Shown here: one piece after another, positions 23,826-28,063 of the stretch
Layout of the letters: every line of letters begins with the position of its first letter
Numbering within the stretch: the first letter of the stretch is position 1
DNA from: CAUZSN01 sp963582345
GTDB taxonomy: Bacteria > Planctomycetota > Planctomycetia > Planctomycetales > Planctomycetaceae
Direction: 5' to 3'
NCBI GenBank assembly: GCA_963582345.1
Contig: CAUZSN010000026.1
Coordinates: 1-28,063 of the forward strand
DNA length: 28,063 nt
Program-made: the position numbers and the translations under genes
Notes under the pieces: generated by a model
Databases searched by the model: none
Seen by the model: the letters and a program-made list of their open reading frames with translations, nothing else
Told to the model about the DNA's origin: nothing

Positions 23826-26477
23826 ATGCAGAACTCGATTTGGAAACTCACGGCATTGGCTGGTGTGGCCGGCATTGGTTTCTTGGTTGTCCTTCAAACT
23901 CAGCGCGGGATGACTCGACGAGGGGACCAAGGCAACGACACGCAGATTGTTGCCAATACAGCGCCAAATGAATTGGTTGGCGACCTCGGTTCATCCGACA
24001 ATAATGCAAACGACTCATTGTACGATGAGTCATCCGATTCATTATTCGTCTCAAATGTTGCCGAGGGTCAGACGGAACCCGAACTGATGCCCAACACGAG
24101 TTTCACCGCGCCAGACAACGCGCGTTCCGCGGTGACATTAGGAGCTGAATTTGTTCCAGATGGCGATGTCAAATCCTTTTCGGAGGTGACTCAGTCAGAA
24201 TTTCCGAAACAAGTCAAAGTCGCCAAGTCATCCGATAACGGTGTCACACATCTGTTCGGAGAGAATAATGATTTTACCACGCAATCATCTTCCAGGTTGC
24301 GCAATACCACGTCGCGTCAATTGTTACTCGATCCGAATCCCGTTGCGCAAACGAAACGAGTTGGATCCAACAATGTGCCCGAGTCGCCACGTCTCTTAAC
24401 AAACGTGCAACGCGAGGGAAAATCGTTATCCGCGACATCGCAGGGTGATTTTGAGACACCTAACTCGATACCTTCTGACCAGAGAAGAGCTAAAGAGTTG
24501 GTTCGGGAAGCCCGCTTGGATTTGAACGCGCGGCGTATCGAGACTGCCCGCCAAAAAGCTTTGCAAGCGATCAAGTTGAATGTCACTTTTGATGTTTTGG
24601 AGGACCAGCCTGAACTAATTTTGTTTGACATCGATCGGCTGTCGGCAACTTTGAAGCATGATCAAGCGGTTGTTCAAACCGGTAGAATTGAGAAACCGGC
24701 GGCTACTAACAGTGCTTCCAAAGCAATTTCACAAAGCGCTGAATCAACGGGCGAGTTGAACGGGCCGCGTCTTTTTCAATCACTTCCGGAACAAAGGTCG
24801 AAGGTGGTCGCAACGCCGTTTGCCCGACAGGACGCATTACGGTACGGCGCGGATGCCGTAGTCACGTCGACTGCCGAAGCAGGGCTTGGAAAAGCTGAAG
24901 GCGTTAGACCTCGCTTTGATGAGCAAGAAGTGAGAAGTCCTGGTCGAGTTTCTGCTGCTGCAGTTAGCGGCAAACTAGTTGTCAGCAGCGGTGACGCATT
25001 AAAACCGCCACGTCGTCTGGAACTGCCTTTGGGAGAAATTCCATTAAGTGCCTCCAATTCCAACGATGACCTGCAAGGGGACGATACAATTAGCAAGGAT
25101 GCTCCGCGTGGTCCGCAGCGCCCGCAATTGACCATCGAAAAAATGGCTCCACCGACTGGAATTTTGGGTCAACCAATGGTCTATTCAGTCATTATTAAGA
25201 ATCAGGGTACCAGCAGCGCTCACCAAGTCGTGGTCGAAGACATAATTCCCAAAGGGACCGAACTAGTCGGCACGATTCCCCGTGCCGAATTGACGGGAAA
25301 TCGCCTGGTTTGGCGAATCGGGACTTTGAAGCCAAGCGAAGACAAGAAGATTTCCGTCAAAATTATTCCCACTGCCGAAGGTCAAATCGGCAGCGTTGCA
25401 ACTGTCAACTTCGTGGCCGAGGTTACCGCCGAGACACGAATCACTTCTCCGAACTTGGAACTGGAGCTTTCTGCACCAAAACAGGCCGAATTGGGCGATC
25501 CGGTTAACTTTCAGTTTATGGTCAGAAATATCGGCACTGGCGATGCAACAGGAGTGGTAGTGCGCGACGTGATTCCAAACGGCTTACGTCATCCGGACGG
25601 GAACGATTTGGAATACGACGTCGGAACACTGGCGGTCGGTGCATCGCGAACATTGACAATAACCTTGACCGCAGCTCAAATCGGACAAACAGTTAATCGG
25701 GCGACCGTTACGGCGGATGGTGGGCACTCGATCGAAGCCGTTGCAGCAGTTGAGATCTCCGGAAGTCAACTTCTACTTTCACGCACTGGTCCAGTCCGCA
25801 AGTACATTGGCCGGGCTGCGGTCTTTGGTACCACGGTGACGAATGATTCGGAAAAACCGGTCTTTGGAATCACAGTCGTGGAAACACTGTCGAAGGGGAT
25901 GCAGTTCACTTCGGCGTCGGCGGCAGGACAATTCAATACGGCGAAGCGAACTGTCGCATGGCGGATTGAAAAACTTGATCCCAAACAAAGAAAAGTTCTA
26001 AGTGTTACGCTGGTTCCGAAGATCCTGGGATCTCAAAGCAGCATCATCACGGCATCGGCGGCAAGTGGCGAGCGGACGGAAATGATGACTGTGACCGAGG
26101 TAATCGGGATTGCAGCGCTGGTCTTGGATTTTTCTGAAACCGATGGCGTAGTGGCACGTGGCGAATCTATTCCCATCCAATTGAGTGTCCGGAACCGTGG
26201 GTCCAGTCCCGCTTCGAACGTTTCCGTAAAGATTGCCGTTCCTTCAGAACTGCAGTTCGTTTCGGCCGAAGGACCTGTCAAACATTCAGTCGTCGGAAGC
26301 GACGTGCGATTTCAACCGATCGGCAAGATCAACGGAAAATCTGCGGCCGTATTCGACTTGCACTTTACGGCACAACAAGCCGGCGACGCGAGATTGTCGG
26401 TACACGTTGAATCCGATCAATTAAGCCGGCCTCTGACCGAGGAAGAGGCGATCATGATCTTTTCGGACAACGAATAA
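23826..26477 (+). CDS. Anchored DUF11-repeat protein sharing a module with the secretin
   Basis: 883 residues from ATG 23826, with AAAGGA about 6 bases upstream; the frame opens at 23634, but the first 64 residues are unsupported. Residues 8-24 form a membrane anchor (L-T-A-L-A-G-V-A-G-I-G-F-L-V-V). Residues 30-215 are polar and low-complexity. Residues 219-271 form the module also seen in the secretin. After a linker, four DUF11/CARDB-like beta-sandwich domains follow at about 433-532, 543-640, 648-757 and 765-865. Their signature strands are Y-S-V-I-I-K-N-Q-G, F-Q-F-M-V-R-N-I-G, G-T-T-V-T-N-D-S and I-Q-L-S-V-R-N-R-G, each followed by D-x-I/L-P-x-G or similar. DUF11 domains occur in large surface proteins. 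A cell-envelope role next to the secretin is inferred; no enzyme motif is visible. Confidence 0.85.
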   Translation: MQNSIWKLTALAGVAGIGFLVVLQTQRGMTRRGDQGNDTQIVANTAPNELVGDLGSSDNNANDSLYDESSDSLFVSNVAEGQTEPELMPNTSFTAPDNARSAVTLGAEFVPDGDVKSFSEVTQSEFPKQVKVAKSSDNGVTHLFGENNDFTTQSSSRLRNTTSRQLLLDPNPVAQTKRVGSNNVPESPRLLTNVQREGKSLSATSQGDFETPNSIPSDQRRAKELVREARLDLNARRIETARQKALQAIKLNVTFDVLEDQPELILFDIDRLSATLKHDQAVVQTGRIEKPAATNSASKAISQSAESTGELNGPRLFQSLPEQRSKVVATPFARQDALRYGADAVVTSTAEAGLGKAEGVRPRFDEQEVRSPGRVSAAAVSGKLVVSSGDALKPPRRLELPLGEIPLSASNSNDDLQGDDTISKDAPRGPQRPQLTIEKMAPPTGILGQPMVYSVIIKNQGTSSAHQVVVEDIIPKGTELVGTIPRAELTGNRLVWRIGTLKPSEDKKISVKIIPTAEGQIGSVATVNFVAEVTAETRITSPNLELELSAPKQAELGDPVNFQFMVRNIGTGDATGVVVRDVIPNGLRHPDGNDLEYDVGTLAVGASRTLTITLTAAQIGQTVNRATVTADGGHSIEAVAAVEISGSQLLLSRTGPVRKYIGRAAVFGTTVTNDSEKPVFGITVVETLSKGMQFTSASAAGQFNTAKRTVAWRIEKLDPKQRKVLSVTLVPKILGSQSSIITASAASGERTEMMTVTEVIGIAALVLDFSETDGVVARGESIPIQLSVRNRGSSPASNVSVKIAVPSELQFVSAEGPVKHSVVGSDVRFQPIGKINGKSAAVFDLHFTAQQAGDARLSVHVESDQLSRPLTEEEAIMIFSDNE
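24480..24638 (+). repeat. Module shared with the secretin, in the DUF11 gene (residues 219-271)
   Basis: Pattern A-K-E-L-V-R-E-A-R-L-D-L, then I-E-T-A-R-Q-K-A-L-Q-A, closing with L-E-D-Q-P-E-L-I-L-F-D-I-D-R. Aligned without gaps to secretin copy B, 27 of 53 residues are identical by eye count. Confidence 0.8.
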
Positions 26478-26526
26478 TCCGATTTCTCTAAAGAGGGTAG
26501 AATCTTCAGATCGCACGAATCAGTGT

Positions 26527-26543
26527 GCACAGTCATCCTGTGC
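26527..26543 (+). promoter_or_regulatory. Small hairpin in the queF leader
   Basis: GCACAG (26527-26532) and CTGTGC (26538-26543) pair around a 5-base loop, 61 bases before the preferred queF ATG. No T run follows, and the sequence does not match a preQ1 riboswitch pattern, so its role is open. Confidence 0.3.
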
Positions 26544-26604
26544 CGCTACAATGAAATCGCAGCGACGGTCTACGAAGCACGGCGAATGCCGAAGGTCGAC
26601 GCGC

Positions 26605-26964
26605 ATGCTTGAGAACTTTCGTGACATCTTGGAAATCTTCGAGAATCCGTATCCCGATCGGGACTACGAAATCAAAGTGATCTGTCCCGAATTTACGTCT
26701 CTATGTCCCCAGACCGGTCAGCCCGATTTTGGAACGCTGACAATTACCTATGTGCCCGACAAGCTGTGTTTTGAACTGAAATCGCTCAAGCTCTACATGC
26801 AGCAATATCGTGATTATGGTGCTTTCTACGAAAGTGTCACCAACCACATACTTGACGATTTGGTGGCCATCACGAAACCGCGCTGGATGAATATCCTTGG
26901 AGAATTCACTCCACGCGGCGGCATTCGAACAAGCGTGTCCGTTCGACACGAAGCGAATCGCTGA
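26605..26964 (+). CDS. queF: NADPH-dependent 7-cyano-7-deazaguanine reductase (preQ0 reductase, type I)
   Basis: 119 residues from ATG 26605, preferred because GAAGG stands 9 bases upstream; an in-frame ATG at 26551 adds 18 basic residues and lacks a binding site. It reduces the nitrile of preQ0 to the amine of preQ1 in queuosine synthesis. The core C-P-E-F-T-S-L-C-P-Q-T-G-Q-P-D-F holds the nucleophile Cys34 and Asp41. E-L-K-S-L-K-L-Y (57-64) is the QueF NADPH-site motif, and P-R-G-G-I closes the family pattern. The F-H-E of Bacillus subtilis is F-Y-E here, so His is replaced by Tyr75 while Glu76 is kept. Short type I proteins of this size are normal. No other que gene is nearby. Confidence 0.95.
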   Translation: MLENFRDILEIFENPYPDRDYEIKVICPEFTSLCPQTGQPDFGTLTITYVPDKLCFELKSLKLYMQQYRDYGAFYESVTNHILDDLVAITKPRWMNILGEFTPRGGIRTSVSVRHEANR

Positions 26965-27450
26965 AGGTTATTGACCCACCGACCCGATCGACGGCGGTGT
27001 TTGCACTGCCGGATGTTCGTTGATCGGACGGTCGAATTTCGATGCGGTGAAGTTGACAGGTTATGTCAAGGATTGGCAATACGAGATTTTCACGTTTTTC
27101 CAGCAGAGTCGTTTACCGCTCCTGTGCGTTGTCAAGAATGTGGTTTTCGACTATGATCGGCGCCGGAAATGAGAATCTGAGAGGCACGTCGCAAGGCTGT
27201 ATTTTTAACATGACACGGTCTTATGAAGCATCAGCTGATCAGAACTCCACTTTGGCATTGGTAGCCAGTTGCCCGACACATTCATCCTAGCTGTCGCCGA
27301 TTCGTCCAAGGATGGTTTCGTTTGGTTTGATGTTTTCGCTGCCTCATGTCTGCCTGCAGTTACATCAAATATGTCGCGAACAGCAGTCGCGCGGACGTTT
27401 CCTTGTTGAACAGGTTGTCGACGCTCGAAAACGACTAAGGAGTACGGCAC
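26965..27450. other. Intergenic region upstream of gyrA
   Basis: 486 bases without a supported gene. A TTG-started frame at 26971-27156 has two CxxC pairs but no other support. No tRNA was recognised. The gyrA promoter should lie here; no convincing hexamer pair was found. Confidence 0.45.
27437..27442 (+). promoter_or_regulatory. Shine-Dalgarno site that fixes the gyrA TTG start
   Basis: AAGGAG 8 bases before TTG 27451. Together with the normal N-terminal length before the family core, it supports TTG as the start codon. Confidence 0.8.
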
Positions 27451-28063
27451 TTGTCTGACGGCAATGGGGGTTCGCCATCTCGCCCCGAAAACACGCGCCT
27501 ATTGGATATTCAGGACGAGATGCGCGTCAGCTATCTCACCTATGCGATGAGCGTGATTGTTAGCCGCGCGCTGCCGGACGTGCGAGACGGACTGAAACCG
27601 TCGCAGCGGCGGATTCTAGTGGCGATGAATGACTTAAACCTGGGGCCGGCGGGTAGCCGCACCAAGTGTTCCAAGATCGCCGGCGAGACTATGGGGAATT
27701 ATCACCCGCATGGCGATCAGGCCATTTATCCTACATTGGTCCGCATGGCCCAAAATTGGGTGATGCGCGACGTACTGATTGATAAACAAGGCAACTTCGG
27801 ATCGCTGGCCGGTTTGCCGCCAGCGGCAATGCGATACACCGAAGCCCGGTTATCGGCCGTTGCAGGCGAATTGTTACAAGATTTAAAACGGGATACTGTC
27901 GATTTTGTGGCGACATACGATCAGCAGCGCACCGAGCCGGTCGTACTACCGTCGAAGTTTCCGAATCTCGTGGTCAACGGTTCTACAGGCATCGCCGTCG
28001 GTATGGCCACCAGCATCCCGCCGCACAACCTGAACGAAGTCTGCGACGCCGTGATTCATCTGA
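27451..28063 (+). CDS. gyrA: DNA gyrase subunit A, N-terminal part (cut by window edge)
   Basis: 204 residues are visible from TTG 27451 to the edge. This type II topoisomerase subunit breaks and rejoins DNA. The N-terminal core is clear: Y-L-T-Y-A-M-S-V-I-V-S-R-A-L-P-D-V-R-D-G-L-K-P, then Q-R-R-I-L. N-Y-H-P-H-G-D and A-A-M-R-Y-T-E-A-R-L follow, with the catalytic Tyr129. G-I-A-V-G-M-A-T-S-I-P-P-H-N-L near the edge is also conserved. At the quinolone-determining positions, Ser83 of Escherichia coli corresponds to Gln90 and Asp87 to Pro94. ParC cannot be fully excluded from this part alone, but GyrA is more likely. gyrB is not seen upstream. Confidence 0.9.
   Translation, partial: MSDGNGGSPSRPENTRLLDIQDEMRVSYLTYAMSVIVSRALPDVRDGLKPSQRRILVAMNDLNLGPAGSRTKCSKIAGETMGNYHPHGDQAIYPTLVRMAQNWVMRDVLIDKQGNFGSLAGLPPAAMRYTEARLSAVAGELLQDLKRDTVDFVATYDQQRTEPVVLPSKFPNLVVNGSTGIAVGMATSIPPHNLNEVCDAVIHL

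Noticed and set aside
26478..26604. preQ1 riboswitch before queF
   Set aside because: Only a simple hairpin is present; the C-rich loop and A-rich tail of preQ1 aptamers are missing.
26971..27156. 61-residue frame with two CxxC pairs after queF
   Set aside because: TTG start, no binding site, no recognisable family; cysteines may be chance.
1..28063. tRNA genes, CRISPR arrays, insertion sequences, phage genes
   Set aside because: No cloverleaf with a T-loop, no regularly spaced repeats, no transposase or integrase motifs were seen by eye; a tRNAscan/ISfinder run would be decisive.

Overview
The window reads as a chromosomal segment of a planctomycete, most likely from the Pirellulaceae side of the phylum. 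This is an inference from several signs: a methanofuran-type C1 gene pair (MfnB-like and MfnE-like), long genes for a secretin and a DUF11 protein with N-terminal anchors, an FG-GAP relic, a HEAT-repeat lipoprotein, a split complex I cluster, few Shine-Dalgarno sites, and short mixed-strand transcription units. No tRNA, rRNA, CRISPR array, prophage or complete insertion sequence was recognised. Both ends cut a gene: an SGNH-hydrolase-like protein at the left and DNA gyrase subunit A at the right.

Layout. 1-4141 is on the minus strand. Read in the direction of transcription it holds an NtrC-type sigma-54 activator, a HEAT-repeat putative lipoprotein, the relic of an FG-GAP/ASPIC-UnbV gene, and the partial SGNH protein. 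4711-11835 is on the plus strand: trpD, then complex I subunits nuoI, (DUF2203), nuoA, nuoC and nuoD, a 61-residue Cys-pair protein, a membrane GT2 glycosyltransferase and mfnB. nuoB is absent from its usual place between nuoA and nuoC; a hairpin followed by seven T residues lies there instead. 11856-13818 (minus) is hisI-hisG followed by an MfnE-like amino-acid kinase, convergent with mfnB. cysC (plus) follows, then the minus-strand pair coaX and a shortened MnmE-like GTPase, and leuB (plus) with a good sigma-70-like promoter.

18378-26477 is the most unusual part. A 1400-residue secretin (minus) carries TPR-like modules in its N-terminal half and a glycine-rich insertion inside the secretin domain, part of it encoded by 13 perfect GGT codons. 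On the other side of a frameshifted heme-copper oxidase subunit III gene is an 883-residue anchored protein with four DUF11-like domains. It carries a copy of the same roughly 53-residue module found in the secretin (27 of 53 positions identical to one secretin copy by eye count). I suggest these two proteins belong to one cell-envelope system built on a shared module. queF and gyrA close the window.

Functionally, most genes are housekeeping: tryptophan, histidine and leucine synthesis, pantothenate phosphorylation, queuosine synthesis, respiration, sulfate activation and topology. They are mixed with lineage-specific envelope and C1 genes. Starts were chosen by family length and ribosome binding sites; two genes (secretin, gyrA) start at TTG behind strong Shine-Dalgarno sequences.
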